Shown here in pieces: positions 1 through 7,575 of a stretch of 11,212 nt of DNA. The notes below the pieces were generated by a model that was not told the origin of the DNA, searched no databases, and worked only from the letters and a program-made list of their open reading frames with translations. This DNA comes from Deltaproteobacteria bacterium (GTDB lineage Bacteria; Myxococcota_A; UBA9160), in NCBI GenBank assembly GCA_003520425.1, contig DOUU01000113.1:6534-17745 (forward strand). Direction: 5' to 3'. Every line of letters starts with the position of its first letter. Within the stretch, counting starts at the first letter, position 1. A program made the translations under genes and the position numbers.

Positions 1-137
1 CATGCGCATCGCCACCGGGTCCGGACTCTGGACGAAGAAAGAGCGCATTTGGACCCGAAGATGCTCGCCTTTGCGAGAGCTCCTTCGCCACACCCAAGGC
101 CACATCGCAGGAGGGCCGAATGGCCGGGCCACTCGCT

Positions 138-1373
138 CTAGTGGGCGGGCACTTCCACGGCAGTGGGAAGGGCTGCGAGAACCGGTCCAATCCGCGCGAT
201 CCACAGCATGAATGCAGCCATCCAGGGCAGTGCTGCCCAGTGCGCAAGCGAAGGGGCGAGCGGAGCGATACCCCCTAGGAACGGAAACACGATCCGGACC
301 AGTGCTGCGAGCTGGATCAAAGCAAAGCTCGCGATGATCCAGCCATCCGCCCGAATCGGGCAACCGCCGTGACCCAGCGCGACGCGTGTACTCATGCCGA
401 GAACAAGCGTCGCAAAGCCGCCGATGGCCAGCGCATGCCGGACCGGCAGCTCCAGTCTCGGAGCGAGCTCGGGAAAAAGGCCCGACGCGGAAGAGCCGGC
501 CAGCGCCAGCGCGACCCACCCGAGACCCACGTAGAGCACCGCGATCATCGGATTGCGGAGCGCCCGGCCGGGACGCCAAGCCAAGAACTCCCACCCGAGG
601 AGAGCCGCCAGCCCACCGTCGCAGATCGCGCCGAGTCCCGCTGCCTCGGGAACGGCTCGTGCCAAGAGACCTAGCGCGAGTCGAGCGATCGCAAGCCCCT
701 CCCAGCCGACGAGCGTCTTTTGCGGCCGCGGTGCCGGCGGACCTCCCAGCACGTTCGCTGTGAAGAAGGGGACGATCCGGAAGGCCACCCCCACCACGAC
801 AAGGAGCAAGAACCCTCGCAGCGCGATCTCGATCGCTGCCGCATGAAGCCGGGGGTTCACCGATAAGATCGCGGCGGCGTCGAGCGCGAGGGCGATAGGT
901 GCGAGGCCAACGGCTGAGAGAACCAACAAGGGCTGCATGCGCGTCGAAGGACCGCCAGCACCCAGCGCCCTCACGAGGAAGAAGAGGAGGGACAGGAAGG
1001 CGGCGGCCTCGAGCACAGCGCAGAGCGCAATGAGCACGCGCCCCACGAGTAGGGCTGTGCCGAGCACGAGTTGTGCGGAAACCAGCAGAACGAACCAGGT
1101 CAGGACCCTGCGCGGTCTCGGCGGGGCTGCGTTCACCCAACGCGGGAATGCCGTTCCGAGGAACCCGAAGACGTAGAAGGTCAGCGTTCCGAAGGTCATC
1201 GCGTGAGCGTGGATCCACGCAGGCGAAATTCCTGAAGCGAGCGGTACGCCCGCCCCGCTGCGACGCGACTCGACGAGCGCAAACCAAAGTCCCACGACTA
1301 CGACCGCATGGACCGCGCCCGCGGCAAAAAGGGGCCGGTACGCCACGTTGAAGCGGCGGAGGCGAAGGATCAC
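138..1373 (-). CDS. nnrS: NnrS-family polytopic membrane protein
   Basis: This is a 411-residue, very hydrophobic protein with about 11-12 predicted membrane helices, which fits the NnrS family (usually about 400 residues). Two family-like blocks are visible. The first is HAHAMTFG at about residues 55-62, followed by a GFLGTAFPRW segment. The second is RHALAIGGFATLVLGMSTRV running into ALGHGG near residues 312-337. NnrS proteins are heme- and copper-containing membrane proteins linked to nitric oxide stress in denitrifiers; the His and Met residues in these blocks are plausible metal ligands (inference). The GTG start at 1373 was chosen because it overlaps the stop of the upstream membrane protein by 4 bp (GTGA). 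A longer frame reaches back to 1502, but its extra 43 residues do not look like protein. It is the last gene of the nos cluster. The canonical Glu of the HAHEM motif is Ala here. Confidence 0.88.
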   Translation of the reverse strand: MILRLRRFNVAYRPLFAAGAVHAVVVVGLWFALVESRRSGAGVPLASGISPAWIHAHAMTFGTLTFYVFGFLGTAFPRWVNAAPPRPRRVLTWFVLLVSAQLVLGTALLVGRVLIALCAVLEAAAFLSLLFFLVRALGAGGPSTRMQPLLVLSAVGLAPIALALDAAAILSVNPRLHAAAIEIALRGFLLLVVVGVAFRIVPFFTANVLGGPPAPRPQKTLVGWEGLAIARLALGLLARAVPEAAGLGAICDGGLAALLGWEFLAWRPGRALRNPMIAVLYVGLGWVALALAGSSASGLFPELAPRLELPVRHALAIGGFATLVLGMSTRVALGHGGCPIRADGWIIASFALIQLAALVRIVFPFLGGIAPLAPSLAHWAALPWMAAFMLWIARIGPVLAALPTAVEVPAH

Positions 1374-2026
1374 GTCACCGCTACCGTGACGGCCGCCCGA
1401 GCCTCCGAGCGCATCAGCTTCCGCAGATGCCAGAGCGTGAGCACTACCACCGCGCTCCCGAACAACGCGATCAGGTAGGTACCCTCGCGCGGAAAGCTCC
1501 AAGTCGTGAAGTTGGCGATCTGCTTTGTCCCGAGGATCGCCGGCGTGAACGGATCCATATGAATCGGGGCATGGGGGTCGAGATTGTGGCCGTACGCGTA
1601 GAGCTTGAAAGCAAACCGCCCGGCTGAAAACACGGAGAAATAGAATGTCAGCACAGCCAGGTCGACGAGAGATCGCACGTCACCAATCGCAGCGACACGC
1701 AGCGTGAGGAGCACAAGCGCACCGAGGGCGAAGGGAATCCAGTCGAGGTCCGTGAGTTCTGCTCGATCAATTTTGTGCATTCCGATGTAGTGGTTCAGAG
1801 TGTTGATCTCCGGTAGGTCGCGGCCCTCGTTTCCGCCCATCACGGTGTAGGTGTAGATGTCAAGTTGGAGGCCGGCTGGATACTGGGGAGCAAACATCCG
1901 GATGCTCCACAGCGGTTGGAGGAAGCTGAGTCCAAGGGGAACCACGAGCGCCACCAGCAACAAACGGGACCACGGCGCCAGCGGCTGCGCGAGAATAGTG
2001 TAGAAGCGGTCTAGTAGACTCAGCAC
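1370..2026 (-). CDS. Unnamed nos-cluster four-helix membrane protein
   Basis: This 218-residue membrane protein has no established name that I can give. I believe similar proteins occur in nos clusters of clade II N2O reducers, but that is from memory. Predicted helices lie at about 21-38, 96-114, 120-138 and 181-200. The loop between helices 1 and 2 (about 40-95) carries APQYP (46-50) and LNHYIGM (77-83). The loop between helices 3 and 4 carries NLDPHAPIHMDPFTP (148-162), rich in His, Met and Pro. If these loops face the periplasm, they could bind copper or dock NosL/NosZ (inference). The GTG start at 2026 is preceded by a strong AAGGAGG 7 nt upstream and lies 22 bp after the nosY stop. An upstream in-frame start at 2107 would overlap nosY by 59 bp and is less likely. 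It overlaps nnrS by 4 bp. Confidence 0.82.
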   Translation of the reverse strand: MLSLLDRFYTILAQPLAPWSRLLLVALVVPLGLSFLQPLWSIRMFAPQYPAGLQLDIYTYTVMGGNEGRDLPEINTLNHYIGMHKIDRAELTDLDWIPFALGALVLLTLRVAAIGDVRSLVDLAVLTFYFSVFSAGRFAFKLYAYGHNLDPHAPIHMDPFTPAILGTKQIANFTTWSFPREGTYLIALFGSAVVVLTLWHLRKLMRSEARAAVTVAVT

Positions 2027-2033
2027 AGCCCAT

Positions 2034-2040
2034 CCTCCTT
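2034..2040 (-). promoter_or_regulatory. Ribosome binding site of the nos membrane protein
   Basis: On the minus strand AAGGAGG sits 7 nt before the GTG at 2026. It decides that start over an upstream one that would overlap nosY. Confidence 0.75.
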
Positions 2041-2048
2041 CGCCTGAC

Positions 2049-2885
2049 TCATACGAGATCTCCGCGACAGAAGGCCCACCAGGCGGCGAGCCACGCACTG
2101 ACTCCAACGAATACGGGCCACACGAGCCCGATCACAAAAAGTGCCGTCGAACCGACCCGGTTGGCGAGATAGAAGCCGACAGGACCGAGCGTGGCGAGAG
2201 ACGGCTCCGCGCTCGAGAGCAGCGCCATCCGCGCCGCTTGTACAGGGTTCAGCGCCGCAAGGACAAAGACAGCCTGGGCGGGAATCCGCCAGCGAAGCAT
2301 GAGTGCGATGCCCGCGAAGTCCAGAAGCGCGACGCCCGTCGCCCAAATCACGAAGAGCACCGTGATCGCCCGCGCAGGGTGCCGTACCATCACCGAGGTC
2401 GCGATCCCGAGTCCGACAAAGGCCACGAGCTGCGCGACAGCGATCGAGAAAGCGCGAATCAAGAATGTAAAGGGAATGGGTTGATCGAAGGCGATCGCAC
2501 CTAAGAAAACCAAGGCTCCTAGTACCAGGGCAAGCGGCGCGGTAAGCGCGAAGCCACGGACCAGGGTGACCCCCGAGAGATACGCCGTGCGCCCGATCGG
2601 GTGCGAGAGCAAGAGCTCAAGGCTGCCGTCGTCGCGGGCACGATTCACGATCTGACCGGTGGCGAGAAGCGCGAGAAGGGGCAGTACGATCACAAGCGCA
2701 TGGCACAGCGAGAAGAGCACGCGGCCGGTGCCGGTAAATCCATAGACACTCGACTCGCGCATGCCGACCAGCACGAATACAGCCCCGAGGACCGTGTAGA
2801 CGCACAGGCAGAGCAGCAGCCAACGTGAGCGCAGCACCTCGCCTGCGTCGAGCCATGCGGCCGCGACGAACTCCTCGCGCTTCAT
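2049..2885 (-). CDS. nosY: NosY, ABC-2 type permease for NosZ copper-site maturation
   Basis: This 278-residue integral membrane protein is the permease of the NosFY ABC transporter. With NosD it forms the NosDFY complex, which is required to assemble the CuZ cluster of nitrous-oxide reductase. About six helices are visible (roughly 22-42, 57-80, 108-131, 143-166, 172-197 and 246-270). Between helices 2 and 3 lies a DDGSLELLLSHPIGR block (85-99), typical of NosY and related ABC-2 permeases. A LNPVQAARMALL segment (212-223) followed by LGPVGFYLANRVG (233-245) is also NosY-like. The ATG start at 2885 overlaps the nosL stop by 4 bp (ATGA), so translation is likely coupled. The frame stays open upstream to 3248, but that part is only the shadow of nosL. 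Length is normal for the family. Confidence 0.93.
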   Translation of the reverse strand: MKREEFVAAAWLDAGEVLRSRWLLLCLCVYTVLGAVFVLVGMRESSVYGFTGTGRVLFSLCHALVIVLPLLALLATGQIVNRARDDGSLELLLSHPIGRTAYLSGVTLVRGFALTAPLALVLGALVFLGAIAFDQPIPFTFLIRAFSIAVAQLVAFVGLGIATSVMVRHPARAITVLFVIWATGVALLDFAGIALMLRWRIPAQAVFVLAALNPVQAARMALLSSAEPSLATLGPVGFYLANRVGSTALFVIGLVWPVFVGVSAWLAAWWAFCRGDLV

Positions 2886-3313
2886 CGCAATCCACTTCCG
2901 CGCGCAGCCACGAGCGCCTCCGCTTGTGCGCAAGACAGCGCATCTGGCGTGCCGACGTCGACAGCGCCGAGCCCATACCCCATCGGAGTATGTGCGACGC
3001 GCAGGAAGGCGACCTTCGCTTCGGGCAGCCAGCGCTTCTCGTGGAGGTGATGGAACCAGATGGCCCGCACGCGTGGAGCGTGCTCCGCGCGCCAGCGCAG
3101 GAGGCAACCGGGATCGTCGAAGTTGAATGTCTCGCCGTCCTCGGTCAGGAGCTGCGCTGCGAAGGCCGGGTCGCTGATCAACATGTGGCAGTGGGCACAA
3201 GACTCCCGGTCGAACGCGATCGGCTCCGGGCCACTCGCACGCGTGCAAGTGATGAGGATTGCGACGAGGAGTGCGACGCCCGGGCGCGAGTGGCGCCGGA
3301 GAGTGCTAGCCAC
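2882..3313 (-). CDS. nosL: NosL, copper chaperone of nitrous-oxide reductase
   Basis: This 143-residue protein fits NosL, the Cu(I)-binding periplasmic protein that delivers copper to NosZ through NosDFY. An N-terminal hydrophobic segment (12-22) ends at Cys23, as in NosL lipoproteins. The preceding residue is Thr, however, so the lipobox is imperfect and the protein might stay membrane-anchored or be processed differently. The NosL motif is C39-A-H-C42-H-M44-L-I46. It is followed by a TFNFDDPGCLLRW segment (62-74) and a PMGYGLGAV block near 109-117, both typical of NosL. The GTG start at 3313 overlaps the end of nosF by 8 bp. No other start codon precedes the signal segment. The ribosome binding site is weak (GGGTAGG-like), which fits coupled translation. 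Confidence 0.92.
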   Translation of the reverse strand: MASTLRRHSRPGVALLVAILITCTRASGPEPIAFDRESCAHCHMLISDPAFAAQLLTEDGETFNFDDPGCLLRWRAEHAPRVRAIWFHHLHEKRWLPEAKVAFLRVAHTPMGYGLGAVDVGTPDALSCAQAEALVAARGSGLR

Positions 3314-4196
3314 GTCCGCCTACCCTTCCGGCGACCGTAAGATCGAGACGTTCCAGGTCGCGGGCGTTCACGTTACGCAGGCTCGACCCGAGTTCGGCGG
3401 CAAGCTCTTGCAGCAGCTTCATCTTCTCGGCATGGGTGGCGTTGCGCACCCACACGCCCGCGGGCGTAGGATGGAAGCCACGCGAGCTCAGCCATCGGGC
3501 TGCACTTTCATCGGCCCAGACCTCGAGCACGCTCACCGTACAGCGGTCGAGGAATGAGGCGGCTGCGCCATCGTAGACGAGGCGCCCGTCCTCGAGGAAC
3601 AGCACGTGATCGACGAGCGGGCGGATCTCCTCAAGTCGGTGCGAGCAGAGAATCAGCGTGGTGAGCGGATCCAGCTCGTCGAAGAGCCCAAAGAACCGTT
3701 CGCGGGCGTCCGCATCGAGGCTGCCCGTCGGCTCGTCGAGCAGGAGCAGCGAGGCTCCCGAGGAAAACGCGAGCGCGATCAGAAACTTCTGCTTCATTCC
3801 GCCTGAGAGGGTGCGAAACGGGTGCCCCCCCTGCTCTCTTAGGTCGAGCTCGAGCGCCGCTGCCACGCGCTCGACTTCCCTGCGCTCGATTGCGCGCACG
3901 CGGGTCACCGCGGCCACAAGCTCGTCGACGCGGGCGCCAAGTTGAGGCGGCGCCTGCGGCACATAGGCCAACCCGCGCGCGATCTCGACGCGGTCGCGAA
4001 ACGGCGAGTGGCCATCAATGCGCACCTCGCCGTCGCACGTGAGCAGGCCCATGAGGATGCGGTTGAGTGTCGACTTGCCGGATCCGTTCGGGCCGATCAG
4101 CGCGACCCTGCGGCCGGGCTCGATGCAGAAGGTCACGTCGGAGAGCGCAGTGACCGCTCCGAAGCGCTTCGAGACCCGCTGCACTTCAATCCGCAC
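3306..4196 (-). CDS. nosF: NosF, ABC transporter ATPase for NosZ maturation
   Basis: This is a 296-residue cytoplasmic ATPase that powers the NosDFY complex. All ABC motifs are present: Walker A GPNGSGKST (35-43), a Q-loop in YVPQ (78-81), the signature LSGGMKQK (130-137), Walker B LLLLDEP (150-156) and the switch His in CSH (His186). The remaining roughly 100 C-terminal residues have no catalytic motif; NosF proteins usually carry a similar extension. The GTG start at 4196 was preferred over one at 4223 because AGGAGG lies 9 nt upstream and the protein then begins directly with the first ABC beta strand. It overlaps nosD by 11 bp and nosL by 8 bp. The nos assignment rests on this context, since the ATPase alone resembles many ABC exporters. 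Confidence 0.93.
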   Translation of the reverse strand: MRIEVQRVSKRFGAVTALSDVTFCIEPGRRVALIGPNGSGKSTLNRILMGLLTCDGEVRIDGHSPFRDRVEIARGLAYVPQAPPQLGARVDELVAAVTRVRAIERREVERVAAALELDLREQGGHPFRTLSGGMKQKFLIALAFSSGASLLLLDEPTGSLDADARERFFGLFDELDPLTTLILCSHRLEEIRPLVDHVLFLEDGRLVYDGAAASFLDRCTVSVLEVWADESAARWLSSRGFHPTPAGVWVRNATHAEKMKLLQELAAELGSSLRNVNARDLERLDLTVAGRVGGRG

Positions 4197-5535
4197 GAGT
4201 CCCGTCCTCCTCGTGTGCTGCAATGCGTGGGGCAGGATCGACGAGAATCAGGCGCGGCTCGAACAGCGGCACGATACGGCCGATTGTTTCCACAAGGCCG
4301 AGCGCGGGGGTGCCACGGAAGAACGCGAGGGCTGGGACGCGCGCAGTGAGCTCGTTCGCAAGGCTGCGATATTCGTACGGTAGGTCACCCACGCCGTCAC
4401 CGTCTAGATCGTAACCTGCATAGTCATCGAAGTAGTTGCCACGCCAGGTGACACCGAGCGCATCGCCGCCGCCTTCCACGAGCACGCAGGCCTGAAGATC
4501 CCGGAAGTCGTTCGCGAGAAACGTGTTGCGCGTCTCGCTGCTGTGGAACACGACGCCAGCGTCGCCAAGCCGAAAGAGATTCCCCTCGAACACGTTGCTG
4601 TCGTCTTCATAGAGCGGACTCGTGTCGAGGTAGATCCCGACCGTGTTGTGGACGAACCGGTTGCCGCGGACGTCGAGGTTCCCAGACTCCTTGATTCCAA
4701 GGCCCATGCCCGCCGCGCCGCCAGAGTCTGCGAGCAGGTTGTCACGGATCTGAACGTCGCGGCTGTACATTACAAAGATGGCGGCCACATTGCCCACGTA
4801 GCGGTTGCCTTCAAGTCGGTTTTCGTGGCTATACATGAGGTGCGTGCCGTAGCGGCCCCGCTCGATGCGGTTGCGCAGGAGGAGGTTCCGGCTCGAATAC
4901 CAGACCACAACGTCACGGCTATCCTGTAGGACGTTATCCTCGACGCGAGAGTCCGAGGTCTCCCATAGCCGGATCCCGTCACCTCGCATGCCAAGGGTCT
5001 GCTCGGGGTCGCCTTTCACCTCGTTCCCGCGCAGGATCACCTGTTTCGACTTCTCCGCGAGCAACCCGAACACGGCATTTCGGATCCTCACGCCCTCGAC
5101 ACGCACCCCCTTTCCTTCGATGCGCACCGCAGCATCGAGAAGGTCGAATCGCCCACCACTTCCGTCGACCGTGATCCCAAGCACGGTTGCCCCATCCGCC
5201 TCGAGGCGGATGGTCGTTCCCGCTCCGGACGAACGGATCACCGCCTCACGGGGACCCCAGAGCGTGACGCCTGCACCGATCCGTAGCGGCCCCGTGTACT
5301 CGCCAGGCGCCAGACACAGTGCGCTCCCCGATTCTGCTGAATCGAGAAGGACTTGGAGGGCGCTGCCGGCCGCGACCTCACGGCAGGCTGGCGGCCGAGC
5401 GGGCAGGCCGATCCCACCAACGTCTTCCTCAATCCGTGCATTCCGCGAACTGGAGGAAGTGCACGCCAGAGCGACAGCCAGGACGGCCGCGGTACCGCTA
5501 GCGCGCGGCGTGCTTTGGCGCCTCGTCCGCGCCAC
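4186..5535 (-). CDS. nosD: NosD, periplasmic beta-helix copper-site assembly protein
   Basis: This 449-residue exported protein is the periplasmic partner of the NosFY transporter. It receives copper from NosL and passes it to NosZ. A short basic N-terminus and hydrophobic stretch end at Cys25 (VALAC then TSSSS), which matches the general lipoprotein pattern, so it may be lipid-anchored. Parallel beta-helix repeats (N-x-x-x-x-N ladders) run from about 85 to 370. NosD hallmarks are GDGIRLW (185-191), RDVVVWYS (207-214), GRYGTHLMYS (227-236) and IFVMYS (253-258). Near the end is NYFDDYAGYDLDGDGVGDLPY (367-387), with a calcium-loop-like DLDGDGVGD. The GTG start at 5535 is the only start before the signal segment and overlaps the nosZ end by 38 bp. 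Its ribosome binding site is poor, suggesting translational coupling to nosZ. Confidence 0.94.
   Translation of the reverse strand: MARTRRQSTPRASGTAAVLAVALACTSSSSRNARIEEDVGGIGLPARPPACREVAAGSALQVLLDSAESGSALCLAPGEYTGPLRIGAGVTLWGPREAVIRSSGAGTTIRLEADGATVLGITVDGSGGRFDLLDAAVRIEGKGVRVEGVRIRNAVFGLLAEKSKQVILRGNEVKGDPEQTLGMRGDGIRLWETSDSRVEDNVLQDSRDVVVWYSSRNLLLRNRIERGRYGTHLMYSHENRLEGNRYVGNVAAIFVMYSRDVQIRDNLLADSGGAAGMGLGIKESGNLDVRGNRFVHNTVGIYLDTSPLYEDDSNVFEGNLFRLGDAGVVFHSSETRNTFLANDFRDLQACVLVEGGGDALGVTWRGNYFDDYAGYDLDGDGVGDLPYEYRSLANELTARVPALAFFRGTPALGLVETIGRIVPLFEPRLILVDPAPRIAAHEEDGTRAD
4206..4211 (-). promoter_or_regulatory. Ribosome binding site of nosF
   Basis: AGGAGG on the minus strand, 9 nt before the GTG at 4196. 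It lies inside the 3' end of nosD and supports the shorter start. Confidence 0.65.
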
Positions 5536-7540
5536 CCACGTCCGCCTTCGCTCCGCCCTTTGGCTCGACGATCAGATACCCGGCCATCTCGAGGTGGAGC
5601 GCGGAGCAGAACTGCGTGCAGTACAAGGGGAACACGCCTGGTCGGTCCGCCACGAACGTCAGGTTCGAGTGCTTTCCGGGCTCAAGCGAAAGCTGCACGT
5701 CGTAGGCGTCGATCGCAAATCCATGGGTTGCATTCTTCGCCTGCTCGATGTTCGTGATATGGATGTGAACCGTGTCACCTTCCTTCACGCGCACGATGTC
5801 CGGCGTATAGTGGCTACGAATCGCTGTCATGTAGACGTGCACTCCATCGGCTTGGCGCTCAATGCGTTCCTTCCCACCCTCGACCGCAAACGGGTCCTTC
5901 TCACCGCTGATCGGATCAATCCCAGGAGGCTTGTAGATGTCATCGGCCTTGATCTTGTCCGCGCTGATGATCTGGGCATAGTGGGTCTCGCCCAGCGGGA
6001 TCGGCATATCGTAAAGGAACTGCATCTTGTCTCCGCTTGTATCGATGAGCTGGAAGTTCTGCGGGAGGAGCGGTCCTACAGCCGCGTAGCGGTCGATCGT
6101 CCACTTGTTGAGCGCCACGACATAGTGCCCTTTGGGATGCGCTGTGTCGCCTTCAGCGGCGGCGAGATGTCCGATGTTGTAGTGGACCGGGATCTTCTCG
6201 ATCACGCTCAGATCCTTGAGAGACCACTTGGCGATCTTGGACTCGATGAAGAGCGAGGTGTAGGCATTTCCCCGGTCGTCGTACTGGGTGTGGAGAGGGC
6301 CGAGGCCGAGCTCGACCTGGCCGCGGATCGAGTCCTTAAACGGGAGGATAGGAACGCCGTAGGGGTCGGCGCCTTCGAACGTTTTGGCGTCGATCAAGGC
6401 CTTGATCTTCTCAAAGCTGTAGACCGTGGCGTGGGTGTCGAGTTTCCCCGCGACGACGATGTCCTTGCCATCAGGCGTTACGTCCACACCGTGAGGACTC
6501 TTGGGCTCGCCGATGAAGAAGAGCACGCCCTCGGTGGCAGCAGTCTGCAGCGAAATCACGCGCATCCCCGCGATGGTTGTGGTCTTGCCCGTCTTGGCGA
6601 GTTCCTCGGCGCGGCGCCAGTTGATGACGTGGAGGTAGTCCATGTCATTCTGCGAGGCGCCCGACTCGAGGGGGGGCTTACCCTCCATATTGCCGCCGTA
6701 GGCACGCTCGGTATCGAACGAGTTGACGAAGGCCCAGCCGTCGCTCACCAACTTGCCGGCATCGGCGAGGTCCTGCATGTAGGGTGGGGTCTCGACGGCG
6801 AAGGACTCCTCCGGCACGATTCGTCCCTTCGTGCGATCGAACTTCCAGAACGTGACCGCGCCCCGGTACTTGTCATTGAACTCCTCAATTGGAGCATACT
6901 TTCCGCCGAGCGGAGCCGGATATTGCGCGCTCTCGATCACGTACTCTGTGTTGGGCGTGACAAAAGTGGCTCCATGGTTCGAGATGATGAGTGGGTTGGC
7001 GACGATTTGTCGCGTGATGAAGTCCTTGAGATCGACGACTGCGACGCGGGCGTTCGCCTTATCGTTGATGAAGAGGAACTGCCCATCGTAGTCGCCGTTG
7101 GTTTCGCTCAGAGCCGGATGGTGTGTATCACCCCAGTGCAGGTCCTTGCCGCCTCGACGGCCTTCGGCGAGCACAGCGTTGGACTGGTCGCCATATCCGT
7201 ACCCTTGCCACGGCTCCGGCGTAAACACTCCGATGTACTTGAGAACTCGCATGCTGGGGATCCCGACCACGATCACCTGGCCTGAGTGTCCTCCGGACGC
7301 GAACATCAGGAACTCGTCGGGTTTTCCGGACGGCGTGTAGGTCTTGAGCGCTGCTGAGACGTCGGCCTCGGACAGGCCGCGCTCCTTCATGAGGGCAGCA
7401 ACGCTGCCTTCGGCCGCCCCGCCTGCCCCCGCGCTCGGCTTGAGGGCTTGGGTCTGGTCAGTTCGCGGACCACAAGCGCTCGTCACGCAGAGAAGGAAGG
7501 GAATTGCGCACCGGAGCGATCGAACGAACCGAGAGGACAT
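5498..7540 (-). CDS. nosZ: NosZ, clade II nitrous-oxide reductase
   Basis: This 680-residue copper enzyme reduces N2O to N2 in the periplasm or at the cell surface. The N-terminus has no twin-arginine motif but a Sec-type segment ending in TSAC (Cys23), so it is the Sec-dependent clade II type and perhaps a lipoprotein. The seven-bladed propeller supplies the CuZ histidines: DTHHP (140-141), NHG (189), SPHGVD (350), GPLHTQ (417), GHLAAAEGD (458) and ETHYAQ (520). The C-terminal cupredoxin holds CuA: His606, Cys641, Cys645, His649 and Met652 in CTQFCSALHLEM. The residue that is Trp in Pseudomonas NosZ is Gln643 here; only its backbone carbonyl binds copper. The ATG at 7540 has AAAGGAGG 5 nt upstream, which fixes the start over one at 7579. 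It follows the cytochrome gene by 35 bp and overlaps nosD by 38 bp. Confidence 0.97.
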   Translation of the reverse strand: MSSRFVRSLRCAIPFLLCVTSACGPRTDQTQALKPSAGAGGAAEGSVAALMKERGLSEADVSAALKTYTPSGKPDEFLMFASGGHSGQVIVVGIPSMRVLKYIGVFTPEPWQGYGYGDQSNAVLAEGRRGGKDLHWGDTHHPALSETNGDYDGQFLFINDKANARVAVVDLKDFITRQIVANPLIISNHGATFVTPNTEYVIESAQYPAPLGGKYAPIEEFNDKYRGAVTFWKFDRTKGRIVPEESFAVETPPYMQDLADAGKLVSDGWAFVNSFDTERAYGGNMEGKPPLESGASQNDMDYLHVINWRRAEELAKTGKTTTIAGMRVISLQTAATEGVLFFIGEPKSPHGVDVTPDGKDIVVAGKLDTHATVYSFEKIKALIDAKTFEGADPYGVPILPFKDSIRGQVELGLGPLHTQYDDRGNAYTSLFIESKIAKWSLKDLSVIEKIPVHYNIGHLAAAEGDTAHPKGHYVVALNKWTIDRYAAVGPLLPQNFQLIDTSGDKMQFLYDMPIPLGETHYAQIISADKIKADDIYKPPGIDPISGEKDPFAVEGGKERIERQADGVHVYMTAIRSHYTPDIVRVKEGDTVHIHITNIEQAKNATHGFAIDAYDVQLSLEPGKHSNLTFVADRPGVFPLYCTQFCSALHLEMAGYLIVEPKGGAKADVGGADEAPKHAAR

Positions 7541-7545
7541 CGCAA

Positions 7546-7553
7546 CCTCCTTT
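7546..7553 (-). promoter_or_regulatory. Ribosome binding site of nosZ
   Basis: AAAGGAGG on the minus strand, 5 nt before the ATG at 7540. It is the strongest ribosome binding site in the cluster and rules out the in-frame start at 7579, which would also touch the cytochrome stop. Confidence 0.85.
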
Positions 7554-7575
7554 AGGCGGCGAACCTTGTGAGAGA

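Noticed and set aside
1..137. Possible start of another minus-strand gene, or end of a plus-strand one, at the left edge
   Set aside because: All minus-strand frames are open over this short stretch, but no start has a convincing ribosome binding site and no protein motif is visible. A 5-bp hairpin at 64-77 lacks a T-run, so it was not called a terminator.
4865..7285. An 806-codon open frame on the plus strand, antisense to nosZ and nosD
   Set aside because: Over nosZ its codons are in exact register with the nosZ codons, so its stops would require TTA, CTA or TCA codons in nosZ, which are rare in GC-rich genes. The translation is Arg/Asp/Val-rich with no recognisable domain, whereas the opposite strand encodes unmistakable NosZ and NosD.
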